Source of the DNA: Rhodobacter xanthinilyticus
Lineage (GTDB): Bacteria; Pseudomonadota; Alphaproteobacteria; Rhodobacterales; Rhodobacteraceae
NCBI RefSeq assembly: GCF_001856665.1
Contig: NZ_CP017781.1
Location: 1,645,501 to 1,709,500 of the forward strand
Length of the DNA: 64,000 nt
Reading direction: 5' to 3'
Each line of letters begins with the position of its first letter. The stretch's first letter is position 1. A program made the position numbers and the translations under genes. A model generated the notes under the pieces. That model was not told where the DNA came from, searched no databases, and was given only the letters and a program-made list of their open reading frames with translations. This document shows, in pieces, positions 43,090-54,159 of this stretch.

Positions 43090-44043
43090 ATGAAAGCAGC
43101 CCTTGCGCGCGCCTATGGCGGCCCCGATGTGATCAGCCTCGAAGAGATCCCCGCCCCGGTGGCGCCGCCCGGCTGGGCCGAGGTTGCGGTGCGCGCCGCC
43201 GCCGTGACCCGGGGCGATGCACGGATCCGCGCGGCCGCGGCGCCGCCCGGGCTTTCGGCGGGGCTACGGCTCGCCTTTGGGCTGCGCCGGCCGCGCAAGC
43301 CGGTGCTCGGCATGATGTTTTGCGGCACGCTCTGCGCGCCGGTGGCGGGGTTTGCGGCGGGCGCGCGGGTGCTTGGCAACACCGGCCTCGCGATGGGCGC
43401 GCATGCCGAGCGGCTGGTGATCGCGCCCGAGCGGCTTTTCGCGGTGCCCGAGGGCTGGGACGATGCCGAAGCCGCGGCGCTTCTCTTTGGCGCGCTGACG
43501 GCGGCGGATTTCCTGATCGACAAGGCGCGGCTTGCGCCCGGCGCGCGGGTGCTGATCAACGGCGCAACCGGCGAGGTCGGCTGCGCGGCGCTGCAGATCG
43601 CGCGGTTTCTCGGCGCCGAGATCACCGCGCGCGGGCGCGCCGAGAACCATGATCTCGCCCGCGATCTGGGCGCGCATCGGGTGCTCGATTACCGCGACGG
43701 CCCGCCGCGCGGCGCCTGGGATCTGGTCCTTGATATCGCCGGCACGCTGCCCTGGCCCGCGGCGCGCGCGATCGTGGCGCCGGGCGGGATGCTCGCGCCG
43801 GTCACCGCCTCGCTCGGCACGATGCTCGGCGCCGGCCTGCGCCCGCACCGCGCGGGCGGGCGGCGGATCAGCGCGACCACGACCGCCGAGGGGCCCGCCG
43901 CGATGGCGCGCGTGCTCGCGCTATGCGAGCGCGGTGCGCTGCGCCCCGTGGTCGGCGCACGCCTGCCCTTCGATGCGATCGCACAGGCCCATGCGCGGGC
44001 CGACAGCCCCCACAAACGCGGCGCGGTGGTGGTGCTGATGTGA
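43090..44043 (+). CDS. zinc-independent medium-chain alcohol dehydrogenase / quinone oxidoreductase
   Basis: A 317-residue MDR protein. The N-terminal GroES-like domain has KAALARAYGGPDVISLEEIPAP. The Rossmann domain has VLINGATGEVGCAALQIARFLGAEITA with NADP-type spacing, and the end has PHKRGAVVVLM. It lacks the zinc-binding Cys cluster, so quinone-oxidoreductase-like reduction is likely. The substrate is unknown. GGAG precedes the ATG. It faces the tRNA-Asn gene. Confidence 0.82.
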   Translation: MKAALARAYGGPDVISLEEIPAPVAPPGWAEVAVRAAAVTRGDARIRAAAAPPGLSAGLRLAFGLRRPRKPVLGMMFCGTLCAPVAGFAAGARVLGNTGLAMGAHAERLVIAPERLFAVPEGWDDAEAAALLFGALTAADFLIDKARLAPGARVLINGATGEVGCAALQIARFLGAEITARGRAENHDLARDLGAHRVLDYRDGPPRGAWDLVLDIAGTLPWPAARAIVAPGGMLAPVTASLGTMLGAGLRPHRAGGRRISATTTAEGPAAMARVLALCERGALRPVVGARLPFDAIAQAHARADSPHKRGAVVVLM

Positions 44044-44081
44044 GCGACTTTCGTCGTCAGATCAAAGATTTACGGGGGATT

Positions 44082-44156
44082 TGGCTCCGGCGGTAGGGAT
44101 CGAACCTACGACCAATTGATTAACAGTCAACTGCTCTACCGCTGAGCTACGCCGGA
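44082..44156 (-). tRNA. tRNA-Asn (GTT)
   Basis: A 75-base cloverleaf with encoded CCA. The acceptor begins TCCGGCG and closes CGCCGGA. The anticodon loop reads CTGTTAA, giving GTT. GGTTCGATCCC forms the T arm. Confidence 0.95.
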
Positions 44157-44219
44157 CCATGGGCGGTCTATACAAATGCCCGCGCGCCCGCGCAAGGGGG
44201 GCGGGCGAAGTTTTTCGCC

Positions 44220-45110
44220 TCAGCCACCGCGGAGCGCAAAGACCGCGCCCGGGTGCAGCGGGCCCTCCGGCGCGACCTCGTTTTGCTCTGTCATTTCAAC
44301 GAGATGCGCGAAGACATTGCGCGCGGCGGCGGCGTGCAGCGTGGGCGGCACCTCGGTGTAGATCGCCGCGACGAGGCCCGCGATATCCGCCGGGCCCTGC
44401 GCGAGATGGGCGCGGATCTGGGCCGAGCGCTCGCGCCGATGGGCGGCGAGCTCGGCGATCCGCGCGCGGCAGCCCGTCACCGGATCGCCATGGCCGGGGT
44501 AGAACACCCGCGCATTGACCGCATCGAGCGCCGCGAGCGAGCGGAAATAATCGCCCAAATCCCCATCGGGCGGCGAGATCAGCGTCGAGGCCCAGCCCAT
44601 CACATGATCGCCGCTGAGCACCGCATCGCCGATGACGAAACAGAGGTGGTTGCAGAAATGCCCCGGCGTGTGCAGCGCCCGCACCGACCAGTCGCCCGCG
44701 CCGATCTCGGCGCCATCGGCGAGCGTCAGATCGGGGCGAAACGCCCGGTCCACCCCCTCGCCGCCGCCCGCAAGCCCCGCCGCCGCGAGCCCCGCCATCA
44801 CCGCCGAGCGCCCCGCCTCGGGCGCCCCGAACGCCACCACCGGCGCCCCGGTCGCCGCCGCCAACAGCCGCGCGCCGGGCGAATGATCGAGATGGGCATG
44901 GGTGACGAGGATATGGCTGACCCGCTCGCCCGGCGCGAGCCCGGCCAGAATCGCCCCGATATGGCCCGCATCCGCCGGTCCCGGGTCCACCACCGCCACC
45001 GCGCCGGTGCCCAGAATATAGGTATTCGTGCCCGAAAGCGTCATCGGCGAGGGGTTCGGCGCCCTGATCCGCCGCAGCCCCGCCTCGAGATCGACCATCC
45101 GCCCCTGCAT
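44220..45110 (-). CDS. metallo-beta-lactamase fold hydrolase (LACTB2-like)
   Basis: A 296-residue MBL-fold protein. THAHLDHS is the zinc motif. HTPGHFCNHLCF and SGDHVMGW supply further ligands, and YPGHGDPV is late. A C-terminal winged-helix-like region (about 210-285) is as in LACTB2-type hydrolases, which cleave thioesters or RNA. The substrate is unknown. A second ATG four codons downstream is also possible. It is divergent from the histidine kinase gene. Confidence 0.85.
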   Translation of the reverse strand: MQGRMVDLEAGLRRIRAPNPSPMTLSGTNTYILGTGAVAVVDPGPADAGHIGAILAGLAPGERVSHILVTHAHLDHSPGARLLAAATGAPVVAFGAPEAGRSAVMAGLAAAGLAGGGEGVDRAFRPDLTLADGAEIGAGDWSVRALHTPGHFCNHLCFVIGDAVLSGDHVMGWASTLISPPDGDLGDYFRSLAALDAVNARVFYPGHGDPVTGCRARIAELAAHRRERSAQIRAHLAQGPADIAGLVAAIYTEVPPTLHAAAARNVFAHLVEMTEQNEVAPEGPLHPGAVFALRGG

Positions 45111-45150
45111 CGCCCTTTTCCTCCGCGCGCCATCCCGCTAGGGTTTAGCC

Positions 45151-46500
45151 ATGAATTTCGGCTGGCTCAAACAGATCATGCCGCGCGGGCTCTACGGGCG
45201 GGCCGCGCTGATCCTCGTTGTGCCGATCGTGACGATCCAGCTCGTCGTCTCGGTGGTCTTCATCCAGCGCCATTTCGAGCGCGTCACCCGCCAGATGACC
45301 GCGACCATGCTGCGCGAGATCGTGCTGATCGAGGCGCGCGTCAACACCGCCCCCGATGCCGCGCGCGCCGAGATCGAGGGGCTCGAGCTGGCCGCGCCGC
45401 TCGGGCTTGGCTTCACGCTGCCGGTGCGCGGGGCCGAGGCCGAGGCGACGGGCGATGCGCGCGGCGCGTTCGATTTCACCGGCATCGTGGTGATCGACAC
45501 GCTGCGCGCCGCGCTGCCGGCGCTGCGCGCGGTCGATCTGAGCCGCGGCGCGCGGGTGCGGCTGACGCTGACGACGGGGCAGGGGGTGCTCGCGCTCGAA
45601 TTCCCGCGCGACCGGGTCTCGGCCTCGAACCCGCATCAATTGCTGGTGCTGATGCTGGTGGTGAGCCTGCTGATGACGGTGATCGCCTATCTTTTCTTGC
45701 GCAATCAGCTCCGTCCGATCCGGCGGCTGGCGCGCGCGGCCGAGGCCTTCGGGCGCGGCCAGGTGGTGCCCTACCGGCCGGCGGGCGCGCTCGAGGTGCG
45801 GGCCGCGGGGCGCGCCTTTCTCGAGATGCGCGCGCGCATCGAGCGCCAGACCGAGAGCCGGCGGCTGATGCTCTCGGGCATCAGCCACGATCTGCGCACG
45901 CCCCTCACCCGGATGCGGCTCGGGCTCTCGATCCTGCCCGACGACCCCGAGACGCGCGACGAGATCGCCGCGATGGAGCGCGACGTGGCCGAGATGGGCA
46001 AGCTCGTCGACGCCTTCCTCGCCTCGGTGCGCGACGAGGCGACGCAGGGCCCCTCCGAGGAGGTCGATCTGGGCGCTCTCGTCGGGCTGATCGTCGAGGA
46101 TGCGGGGCGCGGCGGGCAGGCGGTGCGGCTCATCGCGCGCCCGGCGCCGGGGCAGGTTCTGCTCACCTGCCGCCCCGACAGCCTGCGCCGCGCGCTCGAA
46201 AACCTGATCGGCAATGCGATGCGCTATGGCCGCAAGGCCGAGGTCTCGCTGCGCCGGGCGGGCGATTGGGCGGTGATCACGGTGGAAGATGACGGGCCGG
46301 GGATCCCAGAGGAGCGCTATGAAGAGGCGCTCAAGCCTTTCACGCGCCTAGATCCGGCCCGCAACCAAGATCGTGGCCAAGGCGTCGGGCTCGGCCTCTC
46401 GATCGCGGCCGATATCGCGCGCGGCCATGGCGGGGGGCTGAAACTCGGGCGCAGCGCGCGGATGGGCGGGTTGCGGGTGGAGATGCGTCTGCCGCTCTGA
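45151..46500 (+). CDS. EnvZ-type sensor histidine kinase
   Basis: A 449-residue kinase. Two membrane helices (about 17-38 and 163-183) flank a periplasmic sensor of about 125 residues, and a HAMP domain follows. The H box is GISHDLRTPLTRMRL with His246; the N box is LENLIGNAMRYG; G boxes are DDGPGIPEE and GVGLGLSI. It resembles EnvZ/PfeS-type kinases. No response regulator gene lies beside it, so it is an orphan in this window; its partner is unknown. Confidence 0.9.
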   Translation: MNFGWLKQIMPRGLYGRAALILVVPIVTIQLVVSVVFIQRHFERVTRQMTATMLREIVLIEARVNTAPDAARAEIEGLELAAPLGLGFTLPVRGAEAEATGDARGAFDFTGIVVIDTLRAALPALRAVDLSRGARVRLTLTTGQGVLALEFPRDRVSASNPHQLLVLMLVVSLLMTVIAYLFLRNQLRPIRRLARAAEAFGRGQVVPYRPAGALEVRAAGRAFLEMRARIERQTESRRLMLSGISHDLRTPLTRMRLGLSILPDDPETRDEIAAMERDVAEMGKLVDAFLASVRDEATQGPSEEVDLGALVGLIVEDAGRGGQAVRLIARPAPGQVLLTCRPDSLRRALENLIGNAMRYGRKAEVSLRRAGDWAVITVEDDGPGIPEERYEEALKPFTRLDPARNQDRGQGVGLGLSIAADIARGHGGGLKLGRSARMGGLRVEMRLPL

Positions 46501-46617
46501 GGCGGCGCGCCCGGGCAGGGGCGCGGGCGAGCGCGGTGGGGCTCAGGCGGCGACATGGGCGCGGGCAATCAGGCCCGCGGGCCTGCGGGCGCGCCGGGCG
46601 CGGGCGCTGCGCCGGCC

Positions 46618-46758
46618 TCAGCCGATCAGCGCGGCGATTACCAAGCCCCAAATCCCGGCGCCGAGCGCGAGCGCGGGCAGGAGCCACCACCCGGACGGCA
46701 GCGGCAGGTGGAGCGCGATTTGCGGCGCCGAAACTTTCGTCAGGCTATGCGTCATCAT
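46618..46758 (-). CDS. 46-residue single-pass membrane microprotein
   Basis: Starts MMTHSLTKVSAPQIALHL, then PLPSGWWLLPALALGAGIWG leading into VIAALIG and a stop. One membrane helix makes up the second half. GGAGGG lies at good spacing before the first ATG, stronger than at most genes here. An FNR box is centred about 65 bases upstream, the same geometry as ccpA. Family not recognised. The size and single helix recall small subunits of respiratory oxidases, but that is only an analogy. The coding signal is convincing because ribosome site, promoter element and helix agree. Confidence 0.72.
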   Translation of the reverse strand: MMTHSLTKVSAPQIALHLPLPSGWWLLPALALGAGIWGLVIAALIG

Positions 46759-47101
46759 GTGCTTCCCTCCTTCTGATGGGTTACGGACAGTCTGCAGCTC
46801 TGATCGCCTTCGTGCATTGATATAAATCAGCCTTGTGATCCCGGCGGCTGCATGGCCGCTTTGCGTCAGCTTCAGGGAAAAAGATTAAGACTTTCTGAAT
46901 TCCGCCCCCCCGATCGCCGGGCAAATCGCGCCGCGCGCTTGCCTGCGGGCGCGGCTGCGCGCATTGTGGAGGCAAGTAACAGGCAGATGACCCCGCGTCA
47001 GGTTGCACCCGGCCCGCAGCGCCCCTAGATTGGTGCAAACGGGAAGGGCTCGAGCTGCCGCAGGGGCGGGGCGGAGACCTTTCGCCACAAAAGGACCAAT
47101 G
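46759..47101. other. 343-base intergenic region between the microprotein and lon
   Basis: It holds the FNR box, the microprotein leader and the lon promoter. A CTTGCC element at 46938 followed 14 bases on by CGCGCATT could be a heat-shock (RpoH-type) promoter for lon, but the match is weak. No other gene is supported. Confidence 0.4.
46817..46830. promoter_or_regulatory. FNR (FnrL) box upstream of the microprotein gene
   Basis: TTGAT-ATAA-ATCAG, one mismatch to TTGAT-N4-ATCAA. It faces the 46-residue gene on the minus strand and lies about 270 bases from the lon start on the other side, so the microprotein is the likelier target. Confidence 0.75.
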
Positions 47102-49519
<2,418 letters not shown>

Positions 49520-49536
49520 GTGCCTGATTTTGCGAC

Positions 49537-49572
49537 AGACGCGCCTCCCTCGGGGGGCGCGTCTTGCTTTTG
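49537..49572 (+). terminator. intrinsic terminator after lon
   Basis: Stem AGACGCGCC / GGCGCGTCT with a ten-base loop, followed by TGCTTTT. Confidence 0.85.
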
Positions 49573-49653
49573 GCGGATTGTTTCTGCGGCGCCTGTGGAT
49601 TGTTAACCATTTCGGCACTAATCTTGCCCGGAATCAGTGAGATGAGGGCATCC

Positions 49654-50121
49654 ATGCCGAGATCCAAGAAACCCCGGAGCAAAATGAGCACGTCGTCGAA
49701 ATCCCCGACCCAAGCGGCGAAAGCCCCTGTGAAACTGGCTGTTGTGAAGGCCGAAGAGGCGGCGGCCGCGGCGCTCGAGGCGGAGGCGGAGGCGGAGACG
49801 GGCGCGGAACCGGAGGCGGGCGCCGAGGGCGAGGCGAGCCTCGTGCTGCGCAAGAAGGATTTCGTCGAGCGCGTGATGATCGCGAGCGGCGTCAAGAAGC
49901 CGGTGGCGCGCGATGTCTCCGAAGCCGTGCTCAAGGTGCTCGGCGAGGCGCTCGACGCGGGCGAAACCATGACCCTGCCGCCCTTGGGCAAGATCCGGGT
50001 GACCAAACATCTCGACAAGCAGGGCGGCGAGGTCTTGCAGGTCAAGATCAAGCGTCTGACCGGCCCCGAGAAAAAGGATGAAAAAACTGACGACACCCCC
50101 CTTGCAGAGGGGGAGGAGTGA
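49654..50121 (+). CDS. HU-family DNA-binding protein with N-terminal extension
   Basis: A 155-residue protein. The last 90 residues are an HU/IHF fold (LRKKDFVERVMIASGVKKPVARDVSEAVLKVLGEAL ... MTLPPLGKIRV). They are preceded by about 60 residues of basic (PRSKKPRSKMSTSSK) then Ala/Glu-rich low-complexity sequence, which HU itself lacks. A short acidic C-terminus ends it. It likely binds DNA in the nucleoid; the extension may modulate binding. The second of two nearby ATGs has TGAGGG spacing and is used. A tRNA-Val follows 19 bases downstream. Confidence 0.8.
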   Translation: MPRSKKPRSKMSTSSKSPTQAAKAPVKLAVVKAEEAAAAALEAEAEAETGAEPEAGAEGEASLVLRKKDFVERVMIASGVKKPVARDVSEAVLKVLGEALDAGETMTLPPLGKIRVTKHLDKQGGEVLQVKIKRLTGPEKKDEKTDDTPLAEGEE

Positions 50122-50140
50122 CGCTAAACACCGCTCCACC

Positions 50141-50215
50141 GGGCGATTAGCTCAGCGGTAGAGCGCTTCGTTCACATCGAAGATGTCAGCGGTTCAAATC
50201 CGTTATCGCCCACCA
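50141..50215 (+). tRNA. tRNA-Val (CAC)
   Basis: A 75-base cloverleaf with encoded CCA. The acceptor GGGCGAT pairs with ATCGCCC. The anticodon loop TTCACAT gives CAC. Confidence 0.95.
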
Positions 50216-50223
50216 TCATTCAG

Positions 50224-50256
50224 AAAACGCGTCCCACGGGGCGCGTTTTCGCTTTT
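50224..50256 (+). terminator. intrinsic terminator after tRNA-Val(CAC)
   Basis: Stem AAAACGCG / CGCGTTTT with a ten-base loop, then CGCTTTT. Confidence 0.8.
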
Positions 50257-50327
50257 CGGGGGCGCCGGGCCGCGGGGTGCTTGCGCCGGCCCCCGCCGGG
50301 CGCTAGAACCCCGCCTGCCGGGCATCC

Positions 50328-50403
50328 GGGCGGTTAGCTCAGTTGGTAGAGCGCCTCGTTTACACCGAGGATGTCGGGGGTTCGAGTCCCTCACCGCCCA
50401 CCA
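50328..50403 (+). tRNA. tRNA-Val (TAC)
   Basis: A 76-base cloverleaf with encoded CCA. The acceptor GGGCGGT pairs with ACCGCCC. The anticodon loop TTTACAC gives TAC. It is a second valine isoacceptor 112 bases from the first. Confidence 0.95.
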
Positions 50404-50531
50404 TTCCCCCCGCGAAATCCCCCAGCTTCCCGCCGATTCGGTGCACCAGCGCACCGCCGCCCTGCGGTCATCGGGCTATAAGTGCGGCGATTCGGTGCCT
50501 ATCCTGCACGAAACCCAGGAAGGAGAGCGCC

Positions 50532-51470
50532 ATGAGCTGGAACCCGTTGCTTGACCCGAGCCTGCCGATCGGCGACGCCGTCGACCGGATCGAGACCGTC
50601 ATCGTGCCCCGCGCGCGCGATCTGGGCGGCTTCGAGGTGCGCCGCGCGCTGCCTTCGACGAAACGCCAGATGGTCGGCCCCTTCATCTTCTTCGACCAGA
50701 TCGGCCCGGTCGAATTCCTCTCCGGCGAAGGCATCGACATCCGCCCGCATCCCCATATCGGCCTCGCCACCATCACCTATCTCTTCAACGGCCGCCTCCA
50801 TCACCGCGACAGCCTCGGCTCCGATCAATGGATCACCCCCGGCGCGGTCAACTGGATGAGCGCGGGCCACGGCATCACCCATTCCGAGCGCACCGATGGC
50901 GCGGTGCGCGCCTCGGGCCAGGCGCTCTCCGGGGTGCAGATCTGGGCGGCGCTGCCCAAGGCGCTCGAGGAGGCCCCGGCCAGCTTCCTCCATTCCGAGC
51001 GCGCCGCGCAGCCGCTCTTCGACGCCCATGGCACGCGGGTGCGGCTGATCCTCGGCGCGGCCTGGGGCGCGCGCGCGCCGCTGCCGATCCCCTCCGAGAT
51101 GATGCTCGCCGATGCCGATCTCGCGCCGGGCGCGATGTTGCCCTTGCCCGATACCCACGAAGACCGCGCGGTCTATGTGATCGCGGGCGAGGTCTCCCAG
51201 GGCGGCCAGAGCTTCGCGGCGGGGCGGATGCTCGTCTTCCGCCCGGGCGATTCCCTCGCGCTGCGGGCGGGCGGGCAGGGCGCGCGACTCCTCGTCCTCG
51301 GCGGCGCCACCCTCGACGGCCCGCGCTATATCTGGTGGAACTTCGTCGCCTCCTCGCGCGAGAAGATCGACGCCGCGCGCGAGGCCTGGCGGGCGGGCGA
51401 TTGGGCGCATGGCCGCTTCAAGCTGCCGCCCAACGATCATGCCGAATTCATCCCCGCGCCCGAGCGCTGA
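50532..51470 (+). CDS. pirin family protein
   Basis: A 312-residue bicupin. HPHIGLATITYLFNGRLHHRDSLGS, followed by MSAGHGITHSE, provides the metal-binding His residues of the N-terminal pirin cupin. The C-terminal cupin ends RYIWWNFVASSREKI. Bacterial pirins can have quercetinase activity or act as redox-responsive partners; the role here is not known. GGAG precedes the ATG. Confidence 0.9.
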   Translation: MSWNPLLDPSLPIGDAVDRIETVIVPRARDLGGFEVRRALPSTKRQMVGPFIFFDQIGPVEFLSGEGIDIRPHPHIGLATITYLFNGRLHHRDSLGSDQWITPGAVNWMSAGHGITHSERTDGAVRASGQALSGVQIWAALPKALEEAPASFLHSERAAQPLFDAHGTRVRLILGAAWGARAPLPIPSEMMLADADLAPGAMLPLPDTHEDRAVYVIAGEVSQGGQSFAAGRMLVFRPGDSLALRAGGQGARLLVLGGATLDGPRYIWWNFVASSREKIDAAREAWRAGDWAHGRFKLPPNDHAEFIPAPER

Positions 51471-51492
51471 TCTCCAACCCCTTGATTCCTTG

Positions 51493-51517
51493 CGTTTCTT
51501 CTTGGCAAAAATACGCA
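51493..51517. repeat. dispersed repeat family B, copy 2
   Basis: A 25-base segment with TTTCTTCTTGGC and AAAAATACGCA, identical to 6228-6252. Only one arm is clear here. It lies between pirin and the tRNA-Asp pair in a 183-base gap with no gene. Confidence 0.7.
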
Positions 51518-51653
51518 TTCCCCGGCCCCGACCGGCGCCCGCGTGAAAATTTCTCGCAAATGTCGAAGTTTTCGCGCGCCCCCCGCTTGACGGCGCCCCC
51601 GGGGCTGCGTAATACCGGCCCCACGCTCGGATGGCGATCCGGCGAAGCGGTGA

Positions 51654-51730
51654 GCGGTTGTAGCTCAGTTGGTTAGAGTACCGGCCTGTCACGCCGGGGG
51701 TCGCGGGTTCGAGCCCCGTCAACCGCGCCA
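51654..51730 (+). tRNA. tRNA-Asp (GTC), copy 1
   Basis: A 77-base cloverleaf with encoded CCA. GCGGTTG pairs with CAACCGC. The anticodon loop CTGTCAC gives GTC. Confidence 0.96.
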
Positions 51731-51761
51731 CTTCGCAGGATCGCCCGAGCGCTGAAAATGC

Positions 51762-51838
51762 GCGGTTGTAGCTCAGTTGGTTAGAGTACCGGCCTGTCAC
51801 GCCGGGGGTCGCGGGTTCGAGCCCCGTCAACCGCGCCA
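51762..51838 (+). tRNA. tRNA-Asp (GTC), copy 2
   Basis: Identical in sequence to the copy 31 bases upstream; a tandem duplication, probably cotranscribed. Confidence 0.96.
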
Positions 51839-51862
51839 TTTTCCCTCCAGTTTCAGGGCATC

Positions 51863-52081
51863 ATGGCTTTCCTCGACAAGATCTCGCTTCTCCATGCGGT
51901 GCTGATCGCGGCGCTCCTCGGCCTCGCGCCCTTCACCCCCGAGCCCCATCTCGTCGAGAAACTGCGGATGCTGGCCGCCGGCACGCTCACCCGCCCGATC
52001 GACATCTTCGACCTCTGCCTGCATGCCGCGCCCTGGGCGCTCCTTGCCGCGAAACTCCTGCGCGTCGCGCAAACCCGCTGA
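51863..52081 (+). CDS. small conserved membrane protein
   Basis: A 72-residue protein with two hydrophobic segments (about 9-24 and 52-66) around [26 protein letters not shown] recall similar short proteins in Rhodobacteraceae, usually named RND transporter by error; no real function is known. It follows the tRNA-Asp pair and precedes proA. Confidence 0.7.
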   Translation: MAFLDKISLLHAVLIAALLGLAPFTPEPHLVEKLRMLAAGTLTRPIDIFDLCLHAAPWALLAAKLLRVAQTR

Positions 52082-52149
52082 GCGGGCCGCAAAGGCTTGC
52101 CGCGCCGCCGCTCTCGCGCCTATATGGCGGCGAAGAGAAGGAGAGCGCC

Positions 52150-53415
52150 ATGAGCGAGCAATTCGACGCCAAAGCCTTGATCGACGATCTGGGAACTCGC
52201 GCCCGTGCGGCGGCGGCGGAGCTTGCTTTCGCGCCAGCGGCGGCGAAGGAGGCGGCGCTGACCGCGGCGGCCGAGGCCGTCTGGGCGCGCCGGGTCGAGA
52301 TCATGGCCGCCAATGGCGAGGATCTGGCCTACGGCGCGAACAAGGGGCTGAGCCCGGCGATGATGGACCGCCTCGCGCTCGATGAGGGGCGCATCAAGGC
52401 GATCGTCGAGGGCCTGCGCGCGGTTGCGGCGCAACCCGACCCGGTGGGCCAGGTGATCTCGGAATGGGATCGCCCGACGGGGCTGCATATCCAGCGCGTG
52501 CGCACGCCGCTGGGCGTCATCGGGGTGATCTATGAATCGCGCCCGAATGTGACGGCCGATGCCGGCGCGCTCTGCCTCAAGGCGGGGAACGCGGTGATCC
52601 TGCGCGGCGGCTCGGAAAGCTTCCATTCCTCGCGCGCGATCCATGCCTGCATGGTCGAGGGGCTGCGCGCGGCGGGCCTGCCCGAGGCCGCGATCCAGCT
52701 CGTGCCGACGCGCGAGCGCGCCGCGGTGGCCGAGATGCTGCGCGCGGTGGCCCATATCGACGTGATCGTGCCGCGCGGCGGCAAGGGCCTCGTCGGCCTC
52801 GTGCAGGCCGAGGCGCGGGTGCCGGTCTTCGCCCATCTCGAGGGCATCTGCCACGTCTATGCCGATGGCGCGGCCGATCTCGAGAAGGCGCGCGCGGTGG
52901 TGCTCAACGCCAAGACCCGGCGCACCGGGATCTGCGGCGCGATGGAATGTCTGCTGATCGACCGCGCGTTTTACGCGCGCCACGGCGCGGTGCTCGTCGA
53001 GGATCTGGTGAAAGCCGGGGTCGAGGTGCGCACCGAGGGCGATCTCTTGAACGTCGTCGGCACCGTCCCCGCCGCGCCCGAGGATTTCGGCCGTGAATTC
53101 CTCGACATGATCTGCGCGGCGCGGATCGTCGACGGCGTCGATGGCGCCATCGCCCATATCCGCCGCTATGGCTCGAACCACACCGAATCGATCCTCACCG
53201 AGGATGATGCGGCGGCCGCGCGCTTCTTCCAGCGGCTCGATTCGGCGATCCTGATGCGCAATGCCTCGACCCAATTCGCCGATGGCGGCGAGTTCGGAAT
53301 GGGCGCCGAGATCGGCATCGCCACCGGCAAGCTCCATGCCCGCGGGCCCGTCGGCGCCGAGCAACTGACCTCGTTCAAATACCTGGTCACCGGCGACGGC
53401 ACCTGCCGCAAGTAA
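52150..53415 (+). CDS. proA: gamma-glutamyl phosphate reductase
   Basis: A 421-residue NADPH-dependent enzyme of the second proline-synthesis step (glutamyl-5-phosphate to glutamate-semialdehyde). [31 protein letters not shown] and the catalytic-Cys region [19 protein letters not shown] are intact, and [30 protein letters not shown] ends it. GAAGGAGA precedes the ATG. proB is not adjacent here. A strong terminator follows. Confidence 0.95.
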   Translation: MSEQFDAKALIDDLGTRARAAAAELAFAPAAAKEAALTAAAEAVWARRVEIMAANGEDLAYGANKGLSPAMMDRLALDEGRIKAIVEGLRAVAAQPDPVGQVISEWDRPTGLHIQRVRTPLGVIGVIYESRPNVTADAGALCLKAGNAVILRGGSESFHSSRAIHACMVEGLRAAGLPEAAIQLVPTRERAAVAEMLRAVAHIDVIVPRGGKGLVGLVQAEARVPVFAHLEGICHVYADGAADLEKARAVVLNAKTRRTGICGAMECLLIDRAFYARHGAVLVEDLVKAGVEVRTEGDLLNVVGTVPAAPEDFGREFLDMICAARIVDGVDGAIAHIRRYGSNHTESILTEDDAAAARFFQRLDSAILMRNASTQFADGGEFGMGAEIGIATGKLHARGPVGAEQLTSFKYLVTGDGTCRK

Positions 53416-53432
53416 GGCCGCGCCCAAAAAGC

Positions 53433-53463
53433 GGGGCGGCGCCATTTTAGCGCCGCCCCTTGG
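53433..53463. terminator. bidirectional intrinsic terminator between proA and chpT
   Basis: Stem GGGGCGGCGC / GCGCCGCCCC around CATTTTA, with AAAAA before it and TT after it. It lies between convergent genes. Confidence 0.8.
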
Positions 53464-53515
53464 CCGAGGGCGCCAAGGCCGCGCCTCGGACCCCTCTCTC
53501 TCCGCCGTGCAGCGC

Positions 53516-54133
53516 TCAGAACACGATCCGCGCGCCGGTCTCGCCAATCTCCCACGAAATCGCCCGCCCCGCGGCACGCGCCTCGCGCGGCAGGAGCGCA
53601 AATTGCACCTGCGCCGCGCCGACCGGCCCGCCTGCGCCCTCAAGCCCCGCCCAGAGCCCCGGATCGGCCTTGGTGCGCCGCGCCTCGGCCGCGATCTCCC
53701 ACATGCCGTCGCGCTCGCGCACCGCGACCGTGCCCCCCCAGGGCAGCGCCACCTCGAGACAGAGGATCGCCAGGAACACGAGCTTCACCATCCGCCGCGG
53801 CTGATCGCCCTCGGCCTGCCAGTCGATCTCGAGCCGCCCCGAGGCCGAAACCTCGCGCATCACCGCCGCGACCTCATTGCGCCCAAGCCGTTGCTCGGCC
53901 GAGGCCTGACCAAAGGCCAGCCGGAAGAACTTGATCCGCGCATTCGCCGCCGCGACGCTCTCGGCGATCAGCTGCACCTCCGGGCTCGCGCCATGCCCCG
54001 ACATCGCCAGCAGCTCGACCCCGTTGCCGATCGCGCCCAAAGGGCTGATAAGATCATGACAGAGTCGCGACCCCACGAGCGCCACGAGATCGGCCTCGGT
54101 GAGGGCGGGGGGCGGCGAAAGATCAGAGGTCAT
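53516..54133 (-). CDS. chpT: histidine phosphotransferase ChpT
   Basis: A 205-residue dimeric phosphotransferase. The phospho-accepting motif SRLCHDLISPLGAIGNGVELL has His26. The remainder is a degenerate kinase-like domain. ChpT passes phosphate from CckA to CtrA, which controls flagella, cell cycle and, in Rhodobacter, gene-transfer-agent expression and release. It is divergent from the DUF3553 gene. Confidence 0.9.
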   Translation of the reverse strand: MTSDLSPPPALTEADLVALVGSRLCHDLISPLGAIGNGVELLAMSGHGASPEVQLIAESVAAANARIKFFRLAFGQASAEQRLGRNEVAAVMREVSASGRLEIDWQAEGDQPRRMVKLVFLAILCLEVALPWGGTVAVRERDGMWEIAAEARRTKADPGLWAGLEGAGGPVGAAQVQFALLPREARAAGRAISWEIGETGARIVF

Positions 54134-54159
54134 GGGGACTTCCCGAGAAAGAGGGCAGG

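Noticed and set aside
46938-46965. Heat-shock sigma factor promoter for lon
   Set aside because: CTTGCC and CGCGCATT are only a loose match to RpoH consensus with a short spacer; not enough for a feature.
49600-49625. CtrA half-site TTAACCAT upstream of the HU-like gene, and TTAACC at 15654
   Set aside because: Single half-sites are expected by chance; no TTAA-N7-TTAA pair was found near them or near the GTA spike genes.
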